A stretch of DNA of 64,000 bases from Prorocentrum cordatum (GCA_963575745.1 CAUYUJ010015685.1:254205-318204); one strand, 5' to 3'. Positions 1 to 12,052 are shown, counted from the stretch's first letter. Notes: generated by a model from the letters alone, not told the origin. A program made the numbers and translations.

Positions 1-12
1 CTCCTTGAACTC

Positions 13-126
13 GGTGCTGGCGCGCATTCTCCCCAGCCGTCAGGCCGTCAGTCTCAGGGCGTCTGTCCCACAAATGCTTGTTTGACTGGGTGCTGGCGCG
101 CATCCCCTCGGCCGCCAGGCCATCAT
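13..126. repeat. two-copy direct repeat, 76-bp period
   Basis: The motif GGTGCTGGCGCGCAT followed by CC-rich sequence and GCCRYCAGGCC begins at 13 and again at 89. The window opens inside this repeat, so there may be more copies to the left. No coding role is visible. Confidence 0.6.
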
Positions 127-3100
127 ACCATGACGTAGAGATTACTCCATGTGTTGGATTTGCCAGATTGTACCGTGATGGAGAAGCAGGGGCAGGGAGA
201 CAGAAATAATGAGGTAGAGTGGGAGAGAGAGAGAGAGAGACTCGTTCCCCAGCACCCATTTTGCCGCCCCCTCCTCCGCAGCTCCCTTTGGCTCGTTCTA
301 GACATGAAGGCGCTCCGCGAAAAGATCCGCGCAGCAAATTCTGATCTGTTCTGTTGGGACGGGGTACCTGGCCTCACTCTCCGTTTCGATTTCCGGGCAT
401 CGGCCCGCATCGGCCAGCGCTTGCTGGAGTTCTGGCGGCACGGCCGTAAGCTTGGGGCCGACGGCGCCCAGCCCAGACAGGTTCGCAATCATCGATCCTG
501 CTTCGCTCATGGACCTCGCAGCTGGCGCGCGAGTATTGCAGTAACTGCTTACTGTCGGGGACAGGAGTGGTTTCCCATTCTTCTGGCCCAGTGTGGAGCA
601 TTTGGGGAACATGTGCGTCTTGCCGTGTCCCAGGTGCGTGCAGGGGGGTTAGATTGACAACGTGGACCACTGGTTGCAGGAGTGCCCGGGCAACTGAACC
701 GCCCCCCCTGCCGCGCCGGCCGCGAGGGGCCGCCGCGCCCGCGGACGATGGGAATTGCTTACGGCTGTACAGCCATAATGTTGGCCATCTTACACCATCG
801 TGCATGTCGTCACGCTGGCGTTTCGCGAATCGCCGCGCAGCGCTTCCCTGTGCCACGTAACGAAACACATCGCAGGCGACATCTTCAGAAACTCGCTCTC
901 GCTTCCGCGGTTGCGATCGGATCGCGGTCCGCTCGGTGACTCGTGTACGCGTTCTTCCATGACCCAGATCGAGGTCGCGCCTGGAGGCCCCAGCATCGAC
1001 GAGAAAATCGTGATACGTCCGAGCGTCCAGGGCAGGATTCCAAAGCGACATGCCCACCGTCCTCCTCTCGCAGCCGCCCGTCCGCCGACTTGTCCCCTGC
1101 CCCTCCCCCCTCCCCTTCTGCTCTCGGAAGGCCGGCCGGCGGGTGGTGACACGGCCGGAGGGAAGGAGAGGAATGAGGGAGCGAGGCGCTCCATTTGGGG
1201 CCAGGCGGCACAGAGGCGGCTGCGCCCGCGTGCGCCCTTGACACGACCAGGCACGCAGGCCCTGGGTCCGCCATAGGTGGTGGCGCTTGCTTCCGCCCCT
1301 GACCCTGGACCCCTGGCGCCCCCGGGGTCAGCGATAGGGGGGGCCCCCTCCTCCCCCCGCCCCCGAAAAAGAATTGCGGATAGGCCTGCACTTTCAAAAA
1401 TGATATGTTGATCGTCTTGTGTCGAGATTCGGGACAAGCCGGTCTTGTGGAACTTTTCATTGTTTCTGAGGGCGCCCTGGGGCAGGCAAATCCTGCCCCC
1501 CCTGCCAAGCAGCGGAGTCCTGACCGTCAACGCTCCGTCAGTGCGCGTCACCAGGGTCAGATCGACGATTCGTGTCCTCGGGGGGCGCATTTGCATCCAT
1601 GTGCCGACATGCAGGAAGCTTGCCGACACGTGCCAGTGTTCGCCCAAATCTGGGTCGGGGGCGCTCCGGCCCTCCCCCGCCCCGTCCCTACGTACGCGTG
1701 AGGCCACTGCGGGGCAGGACCCCCGGAGGGGCCACTTTGCGTGACTTGTTCCTCAAGGCTCGGCATTTCCCAGTGGACGTTCCGTCGCGCCACGAGGCGC
1801 TCACAGACCCTCGCAGCCTCCCTTTTCTTTTCCTCGGCCCACTCCGCAGGCTTTCAAGGATCGGCCCTAGGCGCATTCACGTTTTCTATTTTTGCGGCGA
1901 ACGCACGCCAGAACCCTTGCCGAGTGAGCGTCAAGACATCCCCCCCTTCCAGCTGGTGGGCCGAGATGTATTCACGCCCAATATTTTTTCTTCTCGCGGA
2001 CTCGGCGAGAAAAGGAGGACAAAGCGGGCACACGTCAACTCATTTGTGCAAACTTGGCCCTGCTCGAAGCAGTCATCTACGCCGCACCCGAACGCAGAGC
2101 ACAGAGCAAAAGCGGTGAGCACGATCCAAGCAAGCTTTGGGAACCCTCCGCGGTTGCACGGTACGAATCCGCATTGCGCATTTGCTTGAATCGTAATGAA
2201 TCGGAGTCGGGGCTGCATTTTTTTCTTTGCGGCGCCGATGTGAAATTAATGTGTTTGTTTGCGAGCATCGACGGGACACCGTGAGGTCGATAGTGACAAA
2301 CGCAAGCGTGAGCGCGTGGCATGTGGAGCGACAACTTTTTGTTTTTTGTTGGGTTGCTGGACCGAACGTTCGACGGCCTTTTGGCGCAAAAGGGCTTACC
2401 ACACGAGGAGTCTCACGAACATTACGCGACGCAGCGGCAGCCAGCTTCGCATTCGTTCGGTATTCGCTTGAGTGGTATTTCCGGGCATTATTGGTTTTGG
2501 TATTCAAGTCGGTTCCGACCATTACGTCGCGCTGACAAGGCGGTAGAAAATGACCCGAATGGTCAAGGAATGCGTTGCTTCATCCCACCATTCCGGCCTT
2601 TGGCCAAATCCGTCCAGTCCGTTCGCGGAATGAGTGACCTCGGTTGCGGGCCCAATTTTGATCTGTCATCGCAGGCCGAGCGTTACTCTCATTTCTGGGT
2701 TCCGCGATTCCCCGTGAGCTTTCGGCCGAAAGCTTCTTGGAAAGCACTGCACGCCACTCTGCCGAATCTGGGCACGGGCGCGCACTCCATCCGTAAAGGG
2801 AGAGCGCAGTGGAACAAATACCAGAAGCTAGTACCTGAAGAAGTGATACAGGCAGAAGGTGGCTAGAGCAGCCCAGGCACCATGCGGTCCGTGCAATTCC
2901 TGGAAAAAGAAGGCGAGCGCCGCGACCTTCTTATCCAGTCGGGCACGCGCTGCCTTGCATTGCCGCACACGCGTTCACACCGTGAGACGCCCACGCCTCC
3001 ACGGGGTGCGGCCGGGTGACTTCGTTTTCCCTGGCTTCAAAAGGAGGTCAAATCTGCCTTTCACTGGCCTGCAGCCGCCCGGCACACCCGCTGAGGCACT

Positions 3101-3500
3101 CAATTACCAGAGCTGGGGTAAAGAAGCAGTTTTCTTTCATCACATCCCCTCGTCCCTTCGCTTCTCGCCCCGCGCTGGCCAGAAGGGCGACGGCACCTTG
3201 CGCCCACGGAGTGTGGGCGTCTGATTGCGATCGGCTGGAAGGTTTGGTGACGCTTGAGTTGGACGACGACGAAGCGAAACGAGACGGCGATGGGGCGCCG
3301 CCGCCCTTTCACCGTCGCACGGAGGCTTGACCAGAAGGGAGGGACAGGGGCGGTAGGGCGTTCTTTGGCCGTTTGCGGAAGCTATAGCTCCACACGCGCA
3401 CATGCACATACACACACATCAGAGTGAGGGGGCCGAACGGTCATTCATTGTTCCTGGGCGCGTGGTGAAAATGAGAATCCGTGGTGAGGATTATACTTGT
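127..3500. other. unassigned DNA, no gene recognised
   Basis: A short (GA)n run lies at about 222-240. The open frames here overlap on both strands, have skewed composition (Arg/Pro/Ser-rich) and show no motif I recognise. The least repetitive is a 181-codon frame at 2321-2866 on the plus strand, whose product resembles nothing I know. A spliced host gene with short exons cannot be excluded. Confidence 0.5.
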
Positions 3501-3502
3501 TG

Positions 3503-3504
3503 CG

Positions 3505-3559
<55 letters not shown>

Positions 3560-3645
3560 GGTTGTTGTGGTTGTGGTTGTGGTTGTGGTTGTGGTTGTGG
3601 TTGTGGTTGTGGTTGTGGTTGTGGTTGTGGTTGTGGTTGTGGTGG

Positions 3646-3677
<32 letters not shown>
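3503..3677. repeat. (GTT)n / (GTTGTG)n microsatellite
   Basis: About 175 bp of pure TTG units, switching in the middle (about 3558-3645) to a GTTGTG hexamer and back. It reads as poly-Val, poly-Leu, poly-Cys or poly-Gln depending on frame and strand, so open frames across it are artefacts. It directly abuts the 5' module of the dispersed element that follows. Confidence 0.97.
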
Positions 3678-4066
3678 GAACTCTCACCTCTGAAGAATAA
3701 TTATGGTTGATCCCCCCACCGGTGCATACTGTTTTTTCTCAATCAAAGTGTGCCCCTCGACGCTCGCACCGTGTTTTTTGACAGGGAAAGTCTTCCTGCT
3801 CAAACTGGGCCCCTGGCCCCCAGGTTACAACAACAACGGCTCCCGCCTGAGACTTCCTCACAATTTAGCCAGGACCGCCGCTCCCGCCTGAGATTCCTTC
3901 ACATTTTATTATGGAATCGCGCTCTCGCTTGGGACTTCCTCACAATTTATTCAGGAATCGCTCTCCCGGCGCTCTGGGGTCGCGCTCTCGCTGGAGACTT
4001 GCTTGCAATTTACTGAAGAATAGCGCCGTTGCGTTGGAATTTCTTATAATTTGCTCAAGCGCCGCG
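3678..4066 (+). repeat. dispersed element copy A, 5' module
   Basis: After the GTT run comes GAATAATTATGGTTGATCCC, then four to five imperfect copies of a CGCTCYCGCYTGRGACTTCCTCACAATTTA motif at roughly 55-60 bp spacing. The same order of sequences recurs at 38530-38900, and the start alone recurs at 4686-4760. One copy of the motif (3839-3866) is the exact reverse complement of part of the 159-bp satellite at 17.4-22.3 kb, which links the two families. Confidence 0.75.
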
Positions 4067-4079
4067 CTCCCGACACCCA

Positions 4080-4335
4080 GGCACCCAGGAGTCGCGCCCG
4101 TTGTGGCCCCATGTGCATGCCCTTCGTGGCCGCGCTGTCGCCGTTGGTGGCCCCTCACTGTCCTACGTGGCCCAGTTGCTACCCTCAGTGGCCCGATCGT
4201 TGCCTTCTGTGGCCCCGCATTATCTGCCCTTCGTGGCCCCCGCTCGTTCGCGCTCTTCGTAGCCCCATACGCATTCCCTTCATGTCCCCGCTGTCGCCCT
4301 TCGTGGCCTAATTCGTGTCCTTCGTGGCCCTGTTG
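4080..4335 (+). repeat. CTTCGTGGCCCC degenerate array (copy A interior)
   Basis: About ten imperfect repeats of CTTCGTGGCCCC-type sequence at 18-30 bp spacing occupy the interior of dispersed element copy A. In copy B the corresponding interior holds a much larger 91-bp array that also contains TTTCGTGGCCCCATAGGG. Confidence 0.7.
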
Positions 4336-4365
4336 TCGTTCTCTCTCGCTCTCGCTTTTGCTCGT

Positions 4366-4428
4366 CGTCGCCGTCGTCGTCGTCGTCGTCGACGTCGTCG
4401 ACGTCGTCGTCGTCGTGGTCGTGGTGGG
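4366..4428. repeat. (CGT)n microsatellite
   Basis: About 60 bp of CGT/CGA triplets inside dispersed element copy A, reading as poly-Arg or poly-Val. It is not in the corresponding place of copy B. Confidence 0.95.
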
Positions 4429-4457
4429 TCCCCTGTCCGTCCCTCTTGGGGTCGGGT

Positions 4458-4528
4458 CGACGGTCCGCGGCCGCCCCGCCGATCAGCGCTGCCGCTGGCC
4501 AGGCCGACGGTCCGCGGCCGCCCCGCCG
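4458..4528. repeat. two-copy 47-bp direct repeat
   Basis: CGACGGTCCGCGGCCGCCCC occurs at 4458 and, with a one-base change at the front, at 4504-4505. The unit period is about 47 bp. Confidence 0.8.
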
Positions 4529-4549
4529 CTTGCCGGGGCCCGGCCTGCA

Positions 4550-4693
4550 GGGGAGAAAGGTATACCCCCGAAAAGGGGTTCGATCGAAGACGAAGGGGGC
4601 GGGTATCGAGGGTTTGGGAAGTACGCGTTATTGGACACTTGAGCAGATAGGGGCGAACAGTCTTACAATGATTGTTGTTGTTGTTGTTGAACA
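4550..4693 (+). repeat. dispersed element copy A, 3' module
   Basis: The sequence contains a CCCCGAAAAGG block, then CGATCGAAGACGAAGGGGGC, GGGTATCGAGGGTTTGGGAA and GCGAACAGTCTTACAATGA, ending in a short (TTG)n run. The same series with small changes is found at 40690-40830 behind the 91-bp array. The (TTG)n run sits where a retroposon tail would be. Confidence 0.75.
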
Positions 4694-4765
4694 TTATTAA
4701 TTCTAAAGAATAATTATTGTTGGGGCCCCTGGTGCACGGCCCCCCTGCGCCGCCTAGGCCGCAGC
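4686..4765 (+). repeat. start of a further dispersed-element copy (5' module only)
   Basis: The order TTGAAC...TCTAAAGAATAATTATTGTTGG...GGTGCACGG repeats the beginning of the modules at 3678 and 38530. It then departs into unrelated sequence, so this is a truncated or abutting copy. Confidence 0.65.
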
Positions 4766-5330
4766 TACATTTTCATCATTTTCGTGAGGAAGCCTCAGGT
4801 AATACGATGTCATCAAGATCCGGTTGTTTTGTTGTAATCCGTTTTCCCTTGCAAAAAACACTATAAAATGACATTTCTTGTTCTAATATAATCAAATTTC
4901 AAGAATCCCTTGCAAAAAATAAGGTAAAGTGGACATTCGCGCGCGCAAGACGAAATCCTTCCAAAAGCTTAGTGTTCGGAGCGATTTTAACATAAAAACA
5001 TCAAAAAACCAATGGTTTTTCAACAAAAAAATGTCAAAATCTCATCCCGCGCGCTCTTGCGGATTCGTAGGAAACCCAACACTTTTTAAACATTTCTGTC
5101 AAACGGGCTTTTGCGAGCAACTTTTTCGAACTTCTGCGACAACGGTTGCGCACCTGCCAGGGCCATCATCCCTGTCAAATAATACCATGCGGGACACATT
5201 CGTTTTTTCTTCGCGCGCGCACGCCGAAATCTCCAAAAACCATTGGGTTCTTAAGAATTTTAGCACCGCGCATCATAAAATCACACGAATCGCACCGTGC
5301 TGGGCACATGCGCGCCCCGAATAAGTGACC
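4766..5330. other. AT-richer unassigned segment
   Basis: Lower GC than its surroundings, with A-runs. The block CGCGCGCA..ACGAAATC...CAAAAACCA(A/T)TGG occurs twice (about 4937-5015 and 5214-5250), suggesting an old local duplication. No coding region is supported. Confidence 0.5.
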
Positions 5331-5595
5331 AAGTTCTGTGGGTGTGTACCCCACGCCAGTGTAGTAGCCACGGTCGTCCGCACGCCACGAAGTGAAGTGT
5401 CCCAACGTCATAGGGCGGGAAGCTGGGTTTGGGTGGTCGCGAAGAGTCGTTTGGATATTTGGTAGAGCTTGTAATGCCCCCCCACGAAGTGGGGGTATTG
5501 CCTGGTGTCGTATGAAAACCCTGGCACTGGGGAGAACACCACGCGTTCGGGTAAAATGATTATTGTTGTTGTTGTTGTTGTTGTCGTCGTCCCCC
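5331..5595 (+). repeat. (GTT)-tailed module with strong hairpin
   Basis: A compact segment containing a stem-loop at about 5475-5503 (CCCCC-CAC / GTGGGGG with a GAA loop flanked by AAT/ATT). It ends AAAATGATTATTG followed by (TTG)n and GTCGTC. The ending resembles the 3' ends at 4675 and 40805, so it may be another member of the (TTG)-tailed family. Function unknown. Confidence 0.45.
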
Positions 5596-5712
5596 CCGCG
5601 ACCCACCCGCGACCCACACCGCGACCCACGCCGCGACCCACCCCGTGACCCACCCGCGACCCAACCCGCGACCCACCCCGCGACCCACCCGCGACCCACC
5701 CGCGACCGATCC
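5596..5712. repeat. GCGACCCACC minisatellite
   Basis: About ten units of 10-14 bp built on CGCGACCCACC, ending in CGCGACCGATCCACAT. Related sequence is present in inverted orientation at 6655-6740. Confidence 0.95.
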
Positions 5713-6950
5713 ACATTGGTTTGAAGAAAAGATCGGCGCCTGCGGCGGGCTCGTTGTATAATTTGTGAAACTTTGGCGCCTGCGGCGGGTTTTTTCCAGA
5801 GTCTCGCAGATTGCCCACGGTCCAACCGCCCCCTCACTCTTATCCGCATCTGCGGGGTGCTACGTATTTCACCGCGGCTTGCCCACACCTGCAATGCTCT
5901 GTCGAGGGCCACCCCTCCATTTTTGATCCTTCCTCATAGTGGCGATGGATGAGGGAGATTGATTACCAATATGGGAAAGGAGGGGGGAGAGGAGAGATGG
6001 TGTAGGAGTAGGGAAGGAGAATGGGGAGGGGGTGCGGTGAAGAGAGGTATTAGGTGGGAGGATCAGGGCGCAACGCGCTAGTTACCAAACCGAGCCAGAG
6101 CACGAGCCAGGCTCTTCGACCAAGTTCGTCTGACCAGGTCCGTCAAATAGACGCCCCTGCTTGCTCCTTCAGAACCTCTGTGCGTGTTGCCCTGGCCTTT
6201 GCTTTTTTTGGGCGCTCCTTTCGCGGACCCGTTTGCGGGATGGCCAACCAGGGAGGGCGCGCGGTGGCCCGCCTGGGTTGGTCAGCCTGCAGCCGTCCCC
6301 GCGCCGTGCTGTCACGCTCCGCATGCGCCGGTTCGTTTGCCTGGTCGCTCGGGATAGTGGCAGCCCAACTGGCGCTGGTGCAGGCGGGCTGGCCCCGCGG
6401 TGGCAAGGCGCAGCATCCATCATGCAAGCTTCGAGTTGGCTGTGCACGGCCGTGGCCGTTCCACAGGCCGTCGAGACCAGATAACAGTAGTAATGTGACC
6501 TGCGGGTAGGATGACAGGGCGAGCTGCCACGCGCGCGGGTGGTGGCGGACGCAGGGCGGGTTTGCGCGGGTGGGGGCATACAGTTAAGGTTCCCCAAAGC
6601 GATATAATTAACGTTGCCTGCCGTAGGAGCCGCTTTTTCCAGATCATGTGGGCATGTCGCGGAGTGGGTCGCAGATCGGTCGCGGGTGGGTCGCGGGGCT
6701 TGCCGCGAGGTAACTTCGACAACAACAGCAACTGATCGCGTATCATTTGACTTGTGTTCCTCTGATCTCTCGATGCCCGCCCTCAACGTCGTCGATCGTG
6801 CCGCCTTGGCACGAGCAGAATGAGGCTGAGGATGAGGAGAACGTCGACTGCTAGCTTGAAGCTTCTTGAATGGTCGAGGAGGGGGATGGAGGGGAACAGG
6901 GATGGAGAATGGGGAGGTCGGTTGGCGGGAGAGATCATAATGATAAGTGA
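5713..6950. other. unassigned DNA with one inverted minisatellite copy
   Basis: No gene recognised. At 6655-6740 the minus strand reads TTGCTGTTGTTGTCGAAG...GCGACCCACCCGCGACCGATC, the same order as (TTG)n plus minisatellite at 5565-5712. A second, shorter copy therefore lies in opposite orientation 1 kb away. The segment at 5940-6050 is purine-rich. Confidence 0.55.
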
Positions 6951-6951
6951 A

Positions 6952-7045
6952 GTTGAGGAGGAGAAGGAGGAGGAGGAGGAGGAGGAGGAGGAGGAGGAGG
7001 AGGAGGAGGTTGGGTGGAGGAGGAGCAGGAGGAGAAGGAGGAGGC
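6952..7045. repeat. (GAG)n microsatellite
   Basis: A run of GAG triplets from about 6953 to 7010, continuing imperfectly to 7045. It reads poly-Glu or poly-Ser/Pro. Confidence 0.95.
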
Positions 7046-7500
7046 GGGGTTTGACGAAGGGGCTTGGGAGCTGGGGGGTGGGAGGCGGCAGCAGGCGGCG
7101 GAGGCGGCAGACGCCCATCCCCCGCGCGGGCCGGGGAGGAGTGGACCGCGTGCTTGGCGAAGAGCGGCGGCGTCCCCGGCAAGTGCGAGAAGCTGCAGAA
7201 CGACAGAGGGGGGGGGGCGTACCCATCGCCAGGGGTGGAACGTAGGATGATTGAAGCCGCCCTTGCTTGCAGACCCTGAATTCTCCCTGGGCGGTACAAC
7301 GAGCGGAACACGTATCATGGGCAGCGTGGTCGACGGAGAACTCGGAGAGTGGGATGGGAGGGGCGAAGAATGGCGGCAGAGGAATGTGAGGGATATTTGA
7401 GGGTGCCTTTATCGAATGTTGTTGACCCTTGGAGGGCGATGCAGCAAAAACTTGTCGAGACAACAATCGAACAGGCGAGGTAGGGCAATTTCGGGAGGGG
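7046..7500. other. unassigned spacer between microsatellites
   Basis: A GC-rich spacer with a G9 run at about 7208. No supported gene. Confidence 0.4.
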
Positions 7501-8550
<1,050 letters not shown>

Positions 8551-8626
8551 CTGGGCTCATAACCCAGTCATCATGCTGTTCTTCTAGCGAAGTCTTTGGG
8601 GCTTGCCCCCCCAGCGTAGCACGAAC

Positions 8627-9640
8627 ATGGTTCTCTCTCCAGCGCCCTTGGAGCCCGAGGGGCCAGGTGCCACGCTCGGAGGCCCAAGCAGGTTGTGGGC
8701 GCTCGGCTGGGCAGGCGCCGCGCTGCTGTTGATCGGCTTCCTCGCGGACGGCGCCCTGAATGCCGACTCTGGGCGCGGCGCGGTGCCGCGCTTGCGCCTG
8801 GCCGTTCTCGCAGCCTGCGTCGGGACCAGTCTCACCCTGTGGCGTCCGGGCCTTTGGAGCTGGCGCTGCCGCCGCAACAACGACGCCCACGAACTCGAGC
8901 GCTTGAGGGCCCAGTTGGCCGCGCTGTAGCTGGCCAAGTTGGCGCCCCCCGCCGCCGCTTCGGAGGACGGCGGCCTCGGTGGCGCTACGGCGGATGCAGC
9001 CGCCAGCGGCTGCCTGGGCCTGCCGCCCCCGCCGCCCTTCGGCATCGGGCCGCCGCCCGCCGCCACGCCCGGCACGTGGGCACCAGGCCCCGCAGCGGCT
9101 CCCGACGGCGGATTCGCCGCATTCCACGCCTTCGGCGCTGGAGGCGGACTGCCAGGACTGATCTCGGCGCCCGCCGCTGCCACGTTCGCCGCGCAGCCCG
9201 TGCAGGGCTTGGCGCCAGGTCTGGTCGCGGACACTGCGAACCAGACCTTCGCGGCCGTGGCGGCGGCAACCCCGGCGAGCGTGTCGCTTGCGGCCCCTGC
9301 GGCTCCATCATGTGCCAGCGCCTGCGCCGTGGCAGCGGGTCCACCAGCGCGACCAGGCGGGGCTGTTCGACCCAGGCGTGAAAGCGGCGCTGGTGGCCCT
9401 CGGCTACGCCGGCGAGGCCTCGGTCGAGGCGCCCGACGTGGAGAGCGTCATGGCGGTGCTGACGGGCTTCGAGGCGCCGGCGGCCCAGTTCACGGGTGGC
9501 TTCGTGGGCAGTGGGCTCGCGGCATCGGCGTCCGTCGAGGGCTGGGCCCACACTCTCCCTCCAGACTTCCAGAGTGCAGGCGGCGATCTTTCAGGAACAT
9601 CAGGGCCTCGGGGTCCACGTCGGCGCGCAAATATTTGAGA
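8627..9640 (+). pseudogene. broken Ala/Pro-rich ORF with membrane segment
   Basis: An ATG at 8627 opens a frame with a hydrophobic stretch (residues about 24-42, WALGWAGAALLLIGFLA), a second one soon after, then a short charged heptad-like piece (ELERLRAQLAAL). An in-frame TAG stands at 8927-8929. The same frame continues as Ala/Pro/Gly-rich sequence to about 9350, where coding character passes to another frame (GLFDPGVKAALVALGYAG..., to a stop near 9638). GC-rich third positions and sensible composition suggest real but decayed coding sequence. I do not recognise the family. It could be an exon-bearing host gene or the N-terminal part of a non-LTR element. Confidence 0.35.
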
Positions 9641-9659
9641 GGGTGCGCCGCTGGATCTC

Positions 9660-9890
9660 CCCAAAGGGGGGGGGGGGTAGGACCACCTCCCCCCCTTTCC
9701 CCGATCCGTCGTCGGGGACCCCCCCCCCCCCCCATCCCCGATGCGTCGTCGGGACCCCCCCCCATCTCCCCCTTTCCCCGATCCGTCGTCGGGGAACACC
9801 CCCCCCTCCCCCCCTTTGGCCGCACCCCCCCCCCCCTTTCGCCACGCCGCCACCTGACTCCGACCCCCGCCAACCCTACCCCTAGTCCTC
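9660..9890. repeat. C-rich tract with repeated GGGG/CCCC hairpins
   Basis: Homopolymeric C runs (up to about 14) alternate with three copies of CCCCGATCCGTCGTCGGGG-type sequence at about 55-bp spacing. Each copy can fold as CCCCGA/TCGGGG. No coding role. Confidence 0.8.
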
Positions 9891-9949
9891 ATCCTTGTTC
9901 CTTATTATATTATTATATACCCCTACCTACCTCGTATTCCGGCCGATAG

Positions 9950-10655
9950 CAACCCGATCCGGGACCTCCCATCCGGATTGTAGAAAATCAATACAAAGTA
10001 GCCGTTTTTTCTTCTCAACAACGTCTTTCTTGTCGTCGACCATGCGAAAAGCGTGGCAGGAATGGGACGCGGCGCGCATCGCGCGCGGCAGTCAATCTGG
10101 GCCCGCCCATCCTGATTGTAACAAATCATTACACAGTCTTCGTTTTTTTCCTCTCAGCATGGCCTGCCTTGTCGCCGACGGTGCGAAATATGTGGCAGCA
10201 GTGGGACGCGGCGCACGTATGGGACGCGGCGCACATCGCGCGCGGCAGTCAATCTGGGCCCGCCCAGCCTGACTGTAAAAAATCAATACACAGTTTCCGT
10301 TCCTTCCTCTCAGCATGGCTTGCGTTGTCGCCGGCGGTGCGAAATATGTGGCAGGAATGGAACGGCGCACATCGCGCGCGGACGTCCATGCGGGCCGCGG
10401 GCCCTCCCATTCTGATTGTAAAAAATACACAGTTGCCGTTTTTCCTTTCATCATGGCCTGCGTTGTCGTCGACGATGCGAGATGCGTGGCAGGAATGGGG
10501 CGCGGCGCACATCGCGCGCTGACTTCTGAGGCAACCCCAAGGCAGGAGGGGCCACCTTACTTGTCAGAAGCAATGCCACGCTGATTTTCCCTGCCCACAT
10601 AGCTGTTCTTGTCGTCCACCCCGCAAAAATGCATGGCAATAATTCGGCGCGGCAC
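9950..10655. repeat. ~125-140-bp tandem repeat, 5 units
   Basis: Units start near 9955, 10086, 10246, 10380 and 10520. Each holds CCTGATTGTAAAAAATCA, ACACAGTTTCCGTTTTT, a GTTGTCGTCGACGATGCGA block and GTGGCAGGAATGGGACGCGG, ending in CGCACATCGCGCG. The second unit carries a local 16-bp duplication (GTATGGGACGCGGCGCAC). The fifth unit is strongly diverged. Confidence 0.9.
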
Positions 10656-10839
10656 ACCCCCCTCCCCCCGTTCGAAGTGAATGAAATGACCTTCCCGCTT
10701 GGGCGCCGAGCGAAATTTCCTCAAAGTTGCGCTCCCGCTTTGGCTCGGCGCACGTTTTTAGCTCGCCAATTCATTGGGTTCCGGGGCGTTCCAGGAGGCC
10801 CTGGGGTGACGAATGCCTGGGAGGTATTTGCTTGTTCAG

Positions 10840-11110
10840 GCTCTTGGAGGGCCTCCTGAGGCTCCCCGCGGTTTCTTGGCGGCGCCTTCGGCCGCGTGGA
10901 GGCCATCTTGGGCGTCTTGGAACGATCTTTCGGCGACTCAGGGCGCCTCGGATCGTCTCGGGAACGTCTCGGCTCTCTTGGGGCGTTCCTGGGGCGTTTT
11001 GGGACCTGGAAGTCAGCGCCGAAGAAGAAAACCATTGCTGGGACCGACGTGCCCCGGACCTGCTCGGGGTTCTTTTCGTCCCGGGGCCCCCAGGGCCGCC
11101 CCGCGCGAGC
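10840..11110 (+). repeat. degenerate CTTGGGGCC array, copy 1
   Basis: An imperfect array of short CTTGGRGC/CTCGGGGC-type words at 9-30 bp spacing. Every frame on both strands stays mostly open, giving Arg/Pro/Gly/Leu-rich artefacts. Larger relatives lie at 26437-27130, 27420-28135 and 43840-44025, and inverted at 61905-62340. Confidence 0.8.
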
Positions 11111-11139
11111 AAACTAGACGCCTCTGGCCCGTTGGGCTG

Positions 11140-11275
11140 GCCCGGGACTTCTACGGGGTACTTTTCGTCCGGGGGCCCTTAGGGGTTGCCCCGCGCGCGC
11201 GAACAAGAATATCGTCAATTCGTTACCGGAGGTCTTTGCACGCCTCTGGCCCGTTGGGCCGGCGAATTTGTCCCA
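11140..11275 (+). repeat. trailer module behind CTTGGGG array, copy 1
   Basis: CCGGGACTTC..CGGGGTACTTTTCGTCCGGGG, a CCCCGCGCGCGCGAA block, GTTACCGGAG.TCTT and CTGGCCCGTTGGGCCGGCGA recur in the same order at 28195-28325, also directly behind a CTTGGGG array. A partial copy (11088-11140) precedes it. Confidence 0.85.
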
Positions 11276-11571
11276 AGCCTTTCTGAGATCTCGACCCCTT
11301 TCTCGGGAGCAGTTTTGCGACCCGGATATTTTCTTATTGGTCCGGGGGAGGGCGAAGTCGAGGGAAAAACGTGCGAAGTCGACGGGAAAACGCCAGCACG
11401 GAGAAAATACTATCGTCGGGGATGTGGGCCCAAGAGCCGCGAGTGCTTCCGAGGAGCCTCGAAGCCCGAACCGGGAGGGCCCGTCGCGGCGGCACGGCGC
11501 CGGCGCCGCCCACAGGTTATGGTCGGCGGCGCGCCGAGGGGGAGTGTTTCAGTGAGGTGCTCGAACTTTGC
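11276..11571. other. unassigned spacer
   Basis: No repeat or gene recognised. Confidence 0.3.
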
Positions 11572-11921
11572 GCCTCGAGCATCGGTGTTCGAGTCTTTCT
11601 GGCCCTCGGGGTCCTCTTTTAACTCACGGATGGATGCGACTCGAAAAAATTGTGCGTTTGGACCCGGGACGGGTCCGAAGGCTTCCTTCGGACCGGATCT
11701 GGGTTTGGGGGTACGGCGAGGGGGAAGACAGCAGCTTGTCCGTTGCCTCGAGAATCGGTGTTCGAGGCGTTCTGGCCATCGGGGTCCTCCTCGAAGTCAC
11801 GGCTGGACGCGACTCGAAAAAATTATGCGTTTGGACCCGGGAGGAGTCCGAAGGTTTCCTTCGGAACGGATTTGGGGGGTTTAGGGGTACGGCGAGGGGG
11901 AAGACAGCAGCCTGTCCGTTG
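11572..11921 (+). repeat. 173-bp tandem duplication with conserved hairpin
   Basis: Two units start at 11572 and 11745. Each contains TCGGTGTTCGAG, a GGGGTCCTC block, CACGGMTGGAYGCGACTCG, GTGCGTTTGGACCCGGGA, then a stem-loop (GGTCCGAAGG / CCTTCGGACC around 11676-11698). In the second unit the stem is retained with a mismatch. Diverged single relatives of the GGACGCGRCTCGAA core lie at 43020-43090 and 44155-44205. Confidence 0.85.
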
Positions 11922-11999
11922 TGCCATCACTGTTTCTTATGTTGTGGGAGGGCGGGTGGGAACGGGCATGCCGTGCTTGACTCGCTCGAGCTGGCTAGC

Positions 12000-12052
12000 T
12001 TGACCCTAACCCAAACCCCTAAACCTAACCCCAACCACCAACCCCAGCCCCA
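12000..12052 (-). repeat. telomere-like degenerate repeat
   Basis: The plus strand reads GACCCTAACCCAAACCCCTA then AACCTAACCCCAACCACCAA, i.e. imperfect (CCCTAAA)n. It stands immediately before the CACTACT array, which has the same 7-bp period. It may be an internal telomeric remnant. Confidence 0.55.

Noticed and set aside
5175-5912. 245-codon minus-strand frame with GWVAGGWVAG repeats
   Set aside because: Produced by the GCGACCCACC minisatellite and adjacent (GTT)n; no flanking coding sequence.
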